A stretch of DNA of 64,000 nt, taken from the NCBI GenBank assembly GCA_034429215.1, contig DAOUGI010000023.1:1-64000 (forward strand), written 5' to 3'. Both the position numbers and the translations under genes were made by a program. Numbering within the stretch: the stretch's first letter is position 1; each line of letters begins with the position of its first letter. Under the pieces are notes generated by a model that worked only from the letters and a program-made list of their open reading frames with translations, did not search any database and had not been told where the DNA came from. Source of the stretch: JAFGOG01 sp034429215. GTDB lineage: Bacteria; Chloroflexota; Anaerolineae; JAAYZQ01. Below are positions 15,454-23,982 of the stretch, in pieces.

Positions 15454-18128
15454 CCGAGACAGCCAAGCGGCGGTGGCAAGACTGGGCGGCTTTGGCCGCC
15501 CTGGCGGCGCTGACCCTCGCCTTTTTCTACAAGATCGCTCTCACCAACCGGGTGCTGGTCGGGCTCGACGTCTATTCCTACTTTTACCCCTACCGCGACT
15601 ATGTCAGCGAGGCGCTGCGGGCCGGGCGGCTGCCGCTGTGGAACCCCTACCTGTTCATGGGATCGCCGTTGCTGGCCAACTCGCAGGCGGCCGTGCTCTA
15701 TCCCCTCAACTGGCCGCTGTTGTGGCTTTCGCCGCCCAAGCAGGTCGCGTGGAGCATCGTCCTCCATGTCTGGCTGGCCGGGGCCGGATTCTACCTCTTT
15801 GCCCGGCAGGCGGTGCGGCTCGGCCGGTGGGCATCGCTGGCAGCGGCAATGATCTTTGCCCTGGGCGGTTTCCTGGGTGCCCAGGTAGAGCATGTCAACC
15901 AGCTCAACGCCTCGGCTTGGCTGCCGTGGTTGCTGTTGTGCATCGAGAGGGCTGCCGATCCTGATCACCGTGGGCTGCGCTCCCGGCTGGCGATCCTCGC
16001 CGGTGGCCTGGTGGTAGCGTTGATGCTCCTGGCCGGGCACACCCAGGCCGCCTACATCGGCCTTTTCGGTGCCGCCGTCTATGCGCTGCTGCGCGGGCTG
16101 GGGAGACCTTTCCGCTGGAATCGGCTGCGGCGGCTGGGCACGCTGGTTCTGATGGGCCTGGTGGGAGCAGCGCTGGCCGCTGCCCAACTGCTGCCGGTCC
16201 TGGAGCTGTCGCGGCTGTCGGTGCGCAGCGGTGGCCTGCCCTACCGTGAGGCAGTGTCCTTCTCGCTCAGCCCGGGGATGATCTTCAAGGCCTTTCTGCC
16301 CCCGCTGGCTTGGGAGCCACCCTTCAGCGAATATGTGGCCTACATCGGACTGATCGGCCTGGCCTTGGCCGCCATCGGGGTGTGGGCCGCACTGCGCCGA
16401 TCTCCAGATGAAGGAGCGCCAGAGCACGGCATCTCATCCCACCGGGTGGTTGCCCTGATCCTGGCCGCACTCGGCGTTTTCCTGGCCCTTGGCCTGTACA
16501 ACCCCGCCTACTATCTCCTCTACAAGCTCGTCCCAGGCATAAGCCTGTTCCGCGTCCCGGCCCGCTGGCTGTTCCTGTACACCTTTGGCGCGGCGATCCT
16601 GGCCGGTGTTGGACTGGACGTCTTGGGGAGATTCAAGAGGTGGAAAGGGCTTGTCGTCCTGCTGCTGGTCGTCGAGCTGTTCATTGCCGGCCGGCGATTG
16701 GCCTACAACAACCCAACCGCGCCGGCCGCCTACGATTCGATGCGGACCGCACCGGCTCACCTCCTGGCCCAGCAGGAGAATGGATCGCACCTGTTCCGCT
16801 TCCTGAGCATGTCCGATATCGGCTACGATCCGGGCGACATGGGCGACCTTCAGGCCATGTTCGGCCCGCAGTTGCCCGAAAAAGCGATCTATGACCTGAT
16901 CGTGACCGCCAAGATGAAGGAGGTACTGGCCTATAACCTGCCGCTGCGCTACCGGCTGTTCAGCGTGGACGGTTACGACGGGGGCCTGCTGCCGACGGCC
17001 CGCTACGTCACCCTGGAACGGCTTTTCCTCGCCGAAGATCAGATTTGGCCCGACGGGCGTCTCCGCCAACAGCTTCGCCAGGTTCCACCGGCGCGGCTGT
17101 TGGGGCTGCTCAACGTCGAATATGTCATCACTGACAAGACACAGGATGTCTGGATCGACGGCGCATACTATGACCTGGAGCACACTGCATCCTTGGGCCA
17201 GGTCACGCTGACCGACCTGCCCGATCTACAGGCCACCAGATTGGGGGTCGTTTCTTACCTGACCGGCACGGCGGAGATGATCGATGGGACACCGGTAGCC
17301 CGCGTAACCGTTACAGCCACTGATGGAACCGTGGTAACCGCCACACTGCGCGCTGGGACAGACACGGCTGAAGGGCAGTACGATAGCCAACCGGTCGCGC
17401 ACCTCCAGGCGCGAGTGGCTCATCGATGGAAGGATAACGCGCAGGGCTGTGATTATGTCACCTCCATCGATCTGGGCCGGGCGGTGCAGCCGGAGGCCAT
17501 CCAGGTCGAATCATTGCTATCGCCCGGTGAAACCATGTCGGTAGCACTGCGTGGGCTGACGCTGATCGACGAGCGGACCGGCGCCAGCCGTAATCTGGCG
17601 GTCGATCCGGCCTACCGGTTGGTGCATTCCGGCGACGTCAAGATCTATCAAAACCTGGCCGTCCTCCCCCGCGCCTTTGTCGTCCATCGCGCCACGATTG
17701 CCGACGACGCACAAGCCCTGGCTGCCCTGCGCGATCCGGCCTTTGATCCGGCCGCCGAAGTGATCCTCGCTCAAGGGAACGAGATAGCCGTGGACGGTGG
17801 ACGCTCGGCAGCCGAGATTGCCACCTACGAGCCGGAGAGGATCGAGGTCAAAGCCAGCCTTGATGCGCCCGGCTACCTGGTTCTGACCGACGCCTACTAC
17901 CCCGGCTGGAAAGTTGAGGTTGACCGGCAGCCGGCTTCTCTCCTGCGCGCCGACCTCTACTTCCGCGCCGTGGCTCTGGACGCCGGGGAGCACCAAGTGG
18001 TATTCCGCTTCCAGCCGGCCAGCGCCCGCCTCGGCTTGATCGCCAGCCTGATCGCCTGGCTGGGGTTGGGCTTGGCGGTAGCAGTCATGGCACTCCACAT
18101 TGGACGCAAAGGTCAAGTTGGTGTATAA
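15450..18128 (+). CDS. YfhO family membrane protein
   Basis: 892 residues: about 11-12 N-terminal membrane helices, a large exported domain and a last helix near the C-terminus. The YfhO hallmarks are GLDVYSYFYPYRDYVSEALR, LPLWNPYLFMGSPLLANSQ and the C-terminal PGYLVLTDAYYPGWKVEVDR. In Firmicutes, YfhO proteins help glycosylate teichoic acids; here the role in surface glycan assembly is inferred from the neighbouring GT genes. ATG at 15450 (ATGA overlap) is chosen over GTG 15441. Confidence 0.88.
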   Translation: MTETAKRRWQDWAALAALAALTLAFFYKIALTNRVLVGLDVYSYFYPYRDYVSEALRAGRLPLWNPYLFMGSPLLANSQAAVLYPLNWPLLWLSPPKQVAWSIVLHVWLAGAGFYLFARQAVRLGRWASLAAAMIFALGGFLGAQVEHVNQLNASAWLPWLLLCIERAADPDHRGLRSRLAILAGGLVVALMLLAGHTQAAYIGLFGAAVYALLRGLGRPFRWNRLRRLGTLVLMGLVGAALAAAQLLPVLELSRLSVRSGGLPYREAVSFSLSPGMIFKAFLPPLAWEPPFSEYVAYIGLIGLALAAIGVWAALRRSPDEGAPEHGISSHRVVALILAALGVFLALGLYNPAYYLLYKLVPGISLFRVPARWLFLYTFGAAILAGVGLDVLGRFKRWKGLVVLLLVVELFIAGRRLAYNNPTAPAAYDSMRTAPAHLLAQQENGSHLFRFLSMSDIGYDPGDMGDLQAMFGPQLPEKAIYDLIVTAKMKEVLAYNLPLRYRLFSVDGYDGGLLPTARYVTLERLFLAEDQIWPDGRLRQQLRQVPPARLLGLLNVEYVITDKTQDVWIDGAYYDLEHTASLGQVTLTDLPDLQATRLGVVSYLTGTAEMIDGTPVARVTVTATDGTVVTATLRAGTDTAEGQYDSQPVAHLQARVAHRWKDNAQGCDYVTSIDLGRAVQPEAIQVESLLSPGETMSVALRGLTLIDERTGASRNLAVDPAYRLVHSGDVKIYQNLAVLPRAFVVHRATIADDAQALAALRDPAFDPAAEVILAQGNEIAVDGGRSAAEIATYEPERIEVKASLDAPGYLVLTDAYYPGWKVEVDRQPASLLRADLYFRAVALDAGEHQVVFRFQPASARLGLIASLIAWLGLGLAVAVMALHIGRKGQVGV

Positions 18129-18129
18129 T
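18100..18129 (+). promoter_or_regulatory. amaP promoter
   Basis: -35 TTGGAC (18100-18105), 18-bp spacer, -10 TATAAT (18124-18129), inside the last codons of the YfhO gene. AGGAGG-like GGGAGG precedes the ATG at 18163. Confidence 0.65.
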
Positions 18130-18162
18130 TAGCCCATCGCGAGGAAACTGGGAGGTTATAAC

Positions 18163-18720
18163 ATGAATGTCTTCAATCGGATAGTAGTGATCCTTCTGAT
18201 TTTTGTCGTGCTCATTCTGACCGTTGTGATCATGATCGCCCCCGAGCCCTCCTTCAACACACTGAGGGCCATCTTTGAGTGGGCTCAGCAGGACACGAAA
18301 AGCTATATCGACGGCCCAGACCATTATTACTTTCTGGCAGCGCGGGTGATCATCGGTGGAGCGATCGTCTTTTTCGGACTGCTCATCCTTTGGCTAGAGC
18401 TGCGCCGGACGCGCAAAAAGGTCATCCGCGTACAAAAGATGGCCGGTGGCGAGACCAACATCGCCATCGAATCGATCGTCCAGCGAATAGCCTACAACAT
18501 TGACCAACTGCCGGAGGTCATCAAGGTAATGCCGCGCGTATCCGGTCGATCTCGTGGCGTGGACGTTGACCTGCGCCTGGAAACCTCTCCCGAAATCGAC
18601 GTGCCGATGAAGACGGAAGAGGTGCTTCAGGTCACCAAGGATGTGGTCGAGGGCCGGATGGGGCTAAAGCTGGGCAAGGTGACGATCAACATCAAGCACG
18701 CGCCCTATCCTAACGAATAA
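18163..18720 (+). CDS. amaP: alkaline shock response membrane anchor protein AmaP-like
   Basis: 185-residue protein with two N-terminal membrane helices (about 5-26 and 60-82, VVILLIFVVLILTVVIMI and FLAARVIIGGAIVFFGLLIL). A cytoplasmic Asp23-like domain follows (residues about 95-180), with ETNIAIESIVQRIAYNI and VTKDVVEGRMGLKLGKVTI. AmaP tethers Asp23-family proteins to the membrane in Gram-positives. No separate asp23 gene is visible nearby. It is expressed from its own promoter and ends in a strong hairpin. Confidence 0.82.
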   Translation: MNVFNRIVVILLIFVVLILTVVIMIAPEPSFNTLRAIFEWAQQDTKSYIDGPDHYYFLAARVIIGGAIVFFGLLILWLELRRTRKKVIRVQKMAGGETNIAIESIVQRIAYNIDQLPEVIKVMPRVSGRSRGVDVDLRLETSPEIDVPMKTEEVLQVTKDVVEGRMGLKLGKVTINIKHAPYPNE

Positions 18721-18725
18721 AAAAA

Positions 18726-18784
18726 CTCCCGCAGGTTTGCCCCATCCCGCTTCGCCACGGGGTGCCGCGCAAATCCTGCGGGAG
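18726..18784. terminator. bidirectional terminator between amaP and lipoprotein gene
   Basis: CTCCCGCAGGTTTGC (18726-18740) pairs imperfectly with GCAAATCCTGCGGGAG (18769-18784). The A-run at 18718-18725 provides U-rich tails for minus-strand transcripts. Confidence 0.8.
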
Positions 18785-18794
18785 GATCAGAGCT

Positions 18795-19358
18795 CTACTT
18801 TGTGATCCCTCGGACAATGACCTCGCCCTCCAGGATCTCCAGGCCGGTTACCTCGATGCCGATCTGTGACTCTTCCACGGTCTCGTTGATGCTTTGCGAG
18901 ATGGTTTCGAGCGCAGCCGTAGGCAACGGGAGGGAGCCCGTCGATGCCTTTTCTATCTCGACCACGACCTTGCCATCCTGGACGCGGGCAGTAGCGATGA
19001 TAAAGAACTCTGTGTCGATGGGCAAAAAGCCCACCAGCTTGCCGGTGCCATAGATCTGGCCTCTGGTAAACCAGATGATGGGGTCGATCACGATTGATCC
19101 ACCATATTCGACCAGCTTGGTAGCGACTAACGAAGTGACCTCTTCGTCGCCCATGCGCAGGATGAACTGCTGGCCCGGCTGGCCGCTCAGGTTCTGTTGG
19201 ATGCGCGATTCCAGTTGGCCGGCCGATTCCGTAGACACGGCAATGGCATGAGGTGGCGTCGGGACAGTGCCCGAAAGCAAGCCACACGGGCTGCAAGCCA
19301 AACCCAACAGCACCACTATGGGCATGATAAAGCGAAATAGCGTCGAGCGCTCTCGCAT
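18795..19358 (-). CDS. putative lipoprotein of unknown function
   Basis: 187 residues. The N-terminus MRERSTLFRFIMPIVVLLG followed by LACSPC is a type II signal peptide with lipobox LGLA-C. The mature part (for example RMGDEEVTSLVATKLVEYG and a C-terminal IGIEVTGLEILEGEVIVRG) looks like an alpha/beta lipid-binding type fold, but I recognise no family with confidence. The start at 19358 has AGGAGG upstream; longer in-frame starts lie over the promoter. Anchored on the outer face of the membrane. Confidence 0.7.
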   Translation of the reverse strand: MRERSTLFRFIMPIVVLLGLACSPCGLLSGTVPTPPHAIAVSTESAGQLESRIQQNLSGQPGQQFILRMGDEEVTSLVATKLVEYGGSIVIDPIIWFTRGQIYGTGKLVGFLPIDTEFFIIATARVQDGKVVVEIEKASTGSLPLPTAALETISQSINETVEESQIGIEVTGLEILEGEVIVRGITK

Positions 19359-19410
19359 TGTAAACAGTCCTCCTGGACAACGATATCTGAGCCTTGACGG
19401 CGTGGACGGC

Positions 19411-19439
19411 ATTATAGCACAAGATAGAATGAAGGGCAA
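19411..19439 (-). promoter_or_regulatory. promoter of lipoprotein gene
   Basis: On the minus strand -35 TTGCCC (19434-19439), 17-bp spacer, -10 TATAAT (19411-19416). It is divergent from scpB, whose ATG is at 19449. Confidence 0.65.
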
Positions 19440-19448
19440 TTGCAGACG

Positions 19449-20000
19449 ATGGACAATGAATTGACAAGCCAGGACGGCAGTGGGCCATCATTGCCGGTTG
19501 ACGCCATCATCGAAAATCTCCTCTTTGTCGCTCAGGAACCGGTCAGTGTCGAACGGTTGGCCACTGTTTTGGAAATCGGCCCCGAGGAAGTAGAAGCTGT
19601 TCTCAACACCTTGAGCCAGGAATATGATCGACGAGGACTAAGGCTGCAGCGCCATGGACGGCAGGTACAGATGGTCACCGCGCCGGAAGCTGCCGACTAT
19701 GTGCGGCGTTTCCTCGGTCTGGAGCTCACCGGCAAACTATCGCCGGCCGCGTTGGAAACCCTGGCGGTCGTCGCCTACCGCCAGCCGGTAACCCGCGCCG
19801 ACATCGAAGCAGTGCGTGGCGTCAATTCCGACAGCGTCCTGCGCACTCTGATCAACCGGGGTATGATCGAGGAGCAGGGCCGGCTGGACAAGGCCGGCCG
19901 GCCAATCGTCTATGGCACCACCTTCGAGTTCCTGCAGCACTTTGGACTGACCGCACTCGAACAGCTTCCTCCCCTGGGCGAGGGGCAGCCGCTCGGCTAG
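19449..20000 (+). CDS. scpB: segregation and condensation protein B
   Basis: Accessory subunit of the SMC-ScpAB condensin, with two winged-helix domains; 183 residues, normal length. Typical segments are IIENLLFVAQEPVSVERLA, GLRLQRHGRQVQMVTAPEA, LSPAALETLAVVAYRQPVTR and DIEAVRGVNSDSVLRTL. ATG at 19449 is preferred to TTG at 19440. scpA is not adjacent. The epoxyqueuosine reductase gene follows after 7 nt, so they are probably co-transcribed. Confidence 0.93.
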   Translation: MDNELTSQDGSGPSLPVDAIIENLLFVAQEPVSVERLATVLEIGPEEVEAVLNTLSQEYDRRGLRLQRHGRQVQMVTAPEAADYVRRFLGLELTGKLSPAALETLAVVAYRQPVTRADIEAVRGVNSDSVLRTLINRGMIEEQGRLDKAGRPIVYGTTFEFLQHFGLTALEQLPPLGEGQPLG

Positions 20001-20007
20001 AACTGAC

Positions 20008-21156
20008 ATGGGACTTGCCGATCAGATCACCTCACGCGCCCACGAGCTGGGATTTGACCTGGTCGGCATCAGGCCCGCTCACCCGCTCAGCAACGCCGGC
20101 CATTTTACAAACTGGCTGGCGACCGGCTATCACGGCGAGATGGCCTACCTGGCCCGCCCCGATGCCATCGCCAAGCGCCAGGACCTGTCGCTCACCCTGC
20201 CGGGCGTCCGCTCGGCGGTGGTGGTGGCCATCAACTACTACTCCATCGACCCGACCCCCGGCCTGCACCCCGATCCGTCGCAGGGCATCATCGCCCGTTA
20301 CGCTTGGGGCGATGACTATCACGACCTGCTTGTGCCTCGCCTGCGCCAATTGGGCGCCTTTATCCAAGCCGAAGCGAGCCGGCCTGTCGCTTACCGCGCC
20401 TATGCGGACACGGGACCGATCCTGGAGCGGGACCTTGCCGTTGGGGCCGGGTTGGGCTTTATCGGCAAGAATACCAGCCTGATCCACCCGCGCCTGGGCT
20501 CCTGGCTATCGCTGGGCGAGCTGCTGCTCACGCTGGACCTACCGCCGGTAGCTGCAAGCTCTGACTCGGCGCTCGACGGGACCTGTGGAAACTGCAGTCG
20601 CTGCCTGGACAACTGTCCAACTGCTGCGTTGGTCGCGCCCTATATCGTCGATGCCCGACGATGCATCTCTTATCTGACCATCGAGCTGAAAGGACCGATT
20701 CCGCGCGAGCTGCGGCCGTTGGTAAGCAACCGGATCTTTGGCTGTGACATCTGCCAGCAAGTATGCCCCTGGAACCGGCGCTTTGCTCAGCCCACCGGCG
20801 AGGCGGCTTTTCGACCGCGGCCAGGCCTTGTCGCACCGGAGCTGCTCGACCTGATGACCCTGGACGACGCGGGCTTTCGAGCACGATTTGCCCGCAGCCC
20901 CGTAGAACGAGCCAAACGGCGCGGCCTGCTGAGAAACGTGGCCGTGGCCCTCGGCAATTGGGGCGACCCGGCTGCAATCCCGGCCCTATCAAATGCCCTG
21001 CGCGATCCCGAGCCGCTAATCCGCGGCCACGCCGCCTGGGCGCTTGGCCGCATCGCTGCTCCCGAGGCCCGCCGCCACCTGGAACAGGCGCTGGCCACCG
21101 AGCCTGACGAGTGGGTCCGGGAAGAGCTGACAAACGCCAGATCCGATCTGTGTTGA
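20008..21156 (+). CDS. queG: tRNA epoxyqueuosine(34) reductase
   Basis: B12-dependent Fe-S enzyme making the last step of queuosine in tRNA. 382 residues. N-terminal cobalamin-binding domain with VVVAINYYS and RYAWGDDYHDLL; YADTGPILERDLAVGAGLGFIGKN is the family signature. Two [4Fe-4S] motifs are seen as CGNCSRCLDNCPTAAL and CDICQQVCPWN. The C-terminal 70 or so residues (NVAVALGNWGDPAAIPALSNAL, HAAWALGRI) are HEAT-like repeats, a known QueG extension thought to help tRNA binding. Confidence 0.94.
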   Translation: MGLADQITSRAHELGFDLVGIRPAHPLSNAGHFTNWLATGYHGEMAYLARPDAIAKRQDLSLTLPGVRSAVVVAINYYSIDPTPGLHPDPSQGIIARYAWGDDYHDLLVPRLRQLGAFIQAEASRPVAYRAYADTGPILERDLAVGAGLGFIGKNTSLIHPRLGSWLSLGELLLTLDLPPVAASSDSALDGTCGNCSRCLDNCPTAALVAPYIVDARRCISYLTIELKGPIPRELRPLVSNRIFGCDICQQVCPWNRRFAQPTGEAAFRPRPGLVAPELLDLMTLDDAGFRARFARSPVERAKRRGLLRNVAVALGNWGDPAAIPALSNALRDPEPLIRGHAAWALGRIAAPEARRHLEQALATEPDEWVREELTNARSDLC

Positions 21157-21181
21157 GGCTGTACCGCCGAGGAGATTACCC

Positions 21182-22225
21182 ATGCCAAACCTCTTTTCAC
21201 CGCTGACCCTGCGCAGCCTGACCCTGCGCAACCGGATCATGATGTCGCCGATGTGCATGTACTCGGCTGCCGAAGATGGTCTGGTCACCGATTGGCACCT
21301 GGCTCACTATGCAGCCCGCGCCGCCGGAGGTGCCGGCTTGATCGTCACGGAAGCCACGGCCATTGAGCCACGAGGGCGGATCAGCCGCGGGGACCTCGGG
21401 TTGTGGGACGACGCCCAGGTTGAGCCCTTGGCCCGCATTGTACGCCTGGTGCAGGCTGAAGGGGCAGCCATCGGTGTGCAATTGGCCCATGCCGGACGAA
21501 AAGCGTTCACCGCCAAGAAAGGCTACGGGCCACAGGTGCCGGTCGCCCCCAGCGCGCTCCCCTTTGACGAGGGCTGGCGCAAGCCCCACAAGCTGGACGA
21601 GCGTGAAATCGGCCAGATCATCGCCGAATGGCGATCGGCCGCCGTGCGCGCCCTGGCTGCCGGCCTGGATCTCATCGAGATCCACGGCGCCCATGGCTAT
21701 CTCGGCCACCAGTTTCTATCGCCCCTCGCCAACCGGCGGGCCGATGCCTACGGCGGTTCCCTTGCCCATCGCGCACGCTTTCTGCTGGAGGCGGTCGAGG
21801 CCGTGCGCCAGGTCTGGCCGCCTGATAACCCCCTCTTTGTACGCCTCTCGGCCACCGACTGGACACCGGGCGGACTGACACCCGCTGAGGTAGTGGTGGT
21901 TGCCCGCGAATTGGGCAAGCGGGGCGTAGATCTGATCGACTGCTCGTCGGGCGGCATGGTGCCGGCCGGCCCGCCGGCGATCGGCCCCGGCTACCAGGTT
22001 CCGTTTGCCGAGCAGGTTCGTCGCGAGGCAGGGATCGCCACGGCGGCGGTCGGTCTCATTGCTACGCCAGAATTGGCCGACGAGATCGTGCGCAATGGGC
22101 GCGCCGACCTGGTTGCCATGGGCCGCGAGTTGTTGCGCAACCCTTGCTGGCCGCTGCACGCAGCCCGCGCCCTGGGTCACGACATCGCCTGGCCTAAGCA
22201 GTACCAGCGTGCCCGGCCGGCGTAG
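21182..22225 (+). CDS. Old Yellow Enzyme family NADH:flavin oxidoreductase (YqjM-like)
   Basis: FMN-dependent ene-reductase, TIM barrel, 347 residues. The N-terminal MSPMCMYSAAEDGLVTDWHL includes the regulatory Cys typical of the YqjM class. Further marks are GRKAFTAKKG, DLIEIHGAHGYLGHQFLSPL and NRRADAYGGSL (FMN/substrate site). GAGGAGATTACCC before the ATG is a good ribosome site. It reduces activated C=C bonds with NAD(P)H; the physiological substrate is unknown. Confidence 0.92.
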   Translation: MPNLFSPLTLRSLTLRNRIMMSPMCMYSAAEDGLVTDWHLAHYAARAAGGAGLIVTEATAIEPRGRISRGDLGLWDDAQVEPLARIVRLVQAEGAAIGVQLAHAGRKAFTAKKGYGPQVPVAPSALPFDEGWRKPHKLDEREIGQIIAEWRSAAVRALAAGLDLIEIHGAHGYLGHQFLSPLANRRADAYGGSLAHRARFLLEAVEAVRQVWPPDNPLFVRLSATDWTPGGLTPAEVVVVARELGKRGVDLIDCSSGGMVPAGPPAIGPGYQVPFAEQVRREAGIATAAVGLIATPELADEIVRNGRADLVAMGRELLRNPCWPLHAARALGHDIAWPKQYQRARPA

Positions 22226-22304
22226 CGCAGGGCCAAGATCCAACTTTTGGAACTGACGGGGCATGCGCCATCCCTGCCAGCGCACACCTGCTTTGTTACG
22301 CTGC

Positions 22305-22333
22305 TTGCCGCCGTCCGGCTCTTTGGGTATAAT
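22305..22333 (+). promoter_or_regulatory. promoter of the nitroreductase-GH4 operon
   Basis: -35 TTGCCG (22305-22310), 17-bp spacer, -10 TATAAT (22328-22333). The ATG is at 22388 with GGGAGG upstream. This rules out the longer in-frame start at 22247. Confidence 0.75.
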
Positions 22334-22387
22334 GCCCCACAGGCGAACGATCTCCTGCCTGAAAAACTAAAACTACGGGAGGTGCTC

Positions 22388-22957
22388 ATGTTGAAAGAGA
22401 TGATCGTCAGAAACCGGAGCTACCGGCGATTCTACCAAGAGGTTCCGATCGCCATCGAGACGCTGCGCGAGCTGGTGGACCTGGGCCGCCTGTCGGCATC
22501 GGGGGCCAACCGGCAGCCGCTCAAGTACATGGTGTCGTGCGAGCCGGAACCGAACGCCCAGATCTTTGCCAATTTAAAGTGGGCCGGTTACCTGCCGGAA
22601 TGGGGCGGGCCGGTGGAAGGGGAACGGCCGGCCGGCTATGTGGTGATCCTGGGCGATACGGCAATTACGCAGTCGTTTGGGATCGATCACGGCATTGCAG
22701 CGCAGAGTATCATGCTCGGGGCGACGGAAAAGGGCCTGGGCGGGTGCATGATCGCCTCGATCAACAAGGATGGGCTGCGTCAGGTAATGGCCATTGACCC
22801 CCGCTACGAGATCCTGCTGGTGCTGGCCCTGGGCAAGCCGAAGGAAAAAGTGGTGATCGATCCGGTGGGGCCGGAGGGCGACATCAAGTACTGGCGCGAT
22901 GCGGAGCAGGTGCATCACGTGCCCAAGCGGGCGTTGGAAGAGGTCCTCATCGCATGA
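22388..22957 (+). CDS. nitroreductase family protein
   Basis: FMN-binding reductase, 189 residues. The N-terminus MLKEMIVRNRSYRRFYQEVPI and LGRLSASGANRQPLKYMV match the phosphate-binding Arg/Ser pattern of the family. GIDHGIAAQSIMLGATEKGLGGC is the dimer/FMN helix. First gene of a five-gene unit; its stop overlaps the next start (ATGA, 22954-22957). It may reduce a quinone, nitro or halogenated compound, or act on a sugar-derived intermediate; unresolved. Confidence 0.88.
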   Translation: MLKEMIVRNRSYRRFYQEVPIAIETLRELVDLGRLSASGANRQPLKYMVSCEPEPNAQIFANLKWAGYLPEWGGPVEGERPAGYVVILGDTAITQSFGIDHGIAAQSIMLGATEKGLGGCMIASINKDGLRQVMAIDPRYEILLVLALGKPKEKVVIDPVGPEGDIKYWRDAEQVHHVPKRALEEVLIA

Positions 22958-23982
22958 CGGTAAGAGTGGGGTTTGCCGGGACGGGCTACATCACCAAGGT
23001 TCACGCCCGGGCAGCCGGCAAAATAGAGGGGGTAGAGATGGCGGCGGTGGCCAACCACCGCCCCGAGTCGATGGCCGCTTTTGCCGATGAGTTCGGCATT
23101 GCCCGCCAATACACGACGGTGGAGGATATGCTGGCCGGCGGCGGACTCGACGCGCTGATAGTCAGCACGCCCAATTACCTGCACGCGCGGCAGACAATCG
23201 CGGCCCTGGAGGCCGGCGTGCACGTGATGGTCGAAAAGCCGATGGCGATGAACGCGGCCGAGGCCAGGGAGATGATCGCCGCCGGCCAAAGATCAGAGGC
23301 GATGCTGATGGTGGCCCACTGCTGGCGCTTTGATCGAGAGGCGCAATGGGCCAGGGAGCAGGTGGCCGCCGGCCGGATCGGTGAGGTGCTGCGCACCAAG
23401 GGGTATGGAGTGCACGTCAACTGGGGCCCGGGCGGCTGGTTCACCCAGAAGCGGCTGGCAGGGGGTGGAGCCGTGGCCGACATGGGCATCCACGCCATCG
23501 ACACGGCCCGTTTTCTGCTGGGCGATCCACAGCCGGTCAGCGTCTATGCCCGGATAGGCACCTACTACCGGGACTTTGACGTGGACGACACCGGGGTGAT
23601 CGTAATCAACTGGGACAGCGGCGCAGTGTCGACCATCGAAGCAGGCTGGTGGCAGCCCCACGCCGATGGGCCGAACGCCAGCACGCGGCTGTACGGGCGC
23701 AAGGGCATGGCTTCACTCTTCCCCACCAGGCTGATCCTGACCGATCTGGAAAAGCAGCAGGTCGAGCAGGTGGATTCGGGGTTTCCGGCGGTGCGGGAAG
23801 ATCACTATCCGCAGGCGATGTACGACGCCCAGATGGCCTATTTCGTCGATTGCATCAGGGCCAACAGGACGCCGGTGCCGGGCGGAGCCGAGGGCTGGAC
23901 CAACATGCAGATCGTAGACGCGGCCTACGAGAGCAGCCGGACCGGGGCAGCAGTAGATATAAGGGGATCAGGAGGAACATGA
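22954..23982 (+). CDS. Gfo/Idh/MocA family oxidoreductase
   Basis: NAD(P)-dependent sugar or inositol dehydrogenase-like enzyme, 342 residues. Rossmann motif GFAGTGYITKVHARAA, substrate-loop signature ALEAGVHVMVEKPMAMNAAEA (the EKP motif) and a C-terminal alpha/beta domain with GGGAVADMGIHAIDTARFLLG. It overlaps both neighbours by ATGA, so it is strictly coupled with nitroreductase and GH4. It likely oxidises or epimerises a sugar handled by the operon. Confidence 0.92.
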   Translation: MTVRVGFAGTGYITKVHARAAGKIEGVEMAAVANHRPESMAAFADEFGIARQYTTVEDMLAGGGLDALIVSTPNYLHARQTIAALEAGVHVMVEKPMAMNAAEAREMIAAGQRSEAMLMVAHCWRFDREAQWAREQVAAGRIGEVLRTKGYGVHVNWGPGGWFTQKRLAGGGAVADMGIHAIDTARFLLGDPQPVSVYARIGTYYRDFDVDDTGVIVINWDSGAVSTIEAGWWQPHADGPNASTRLYGRKGMASLFPTRLILTDLEKQQVEQVDSGFPAVREDHYPQAMYDAQMAYFVDCIRANRTPVPGGAEGWTNMQIVDAAYESSRTGAAVDIRGSGGT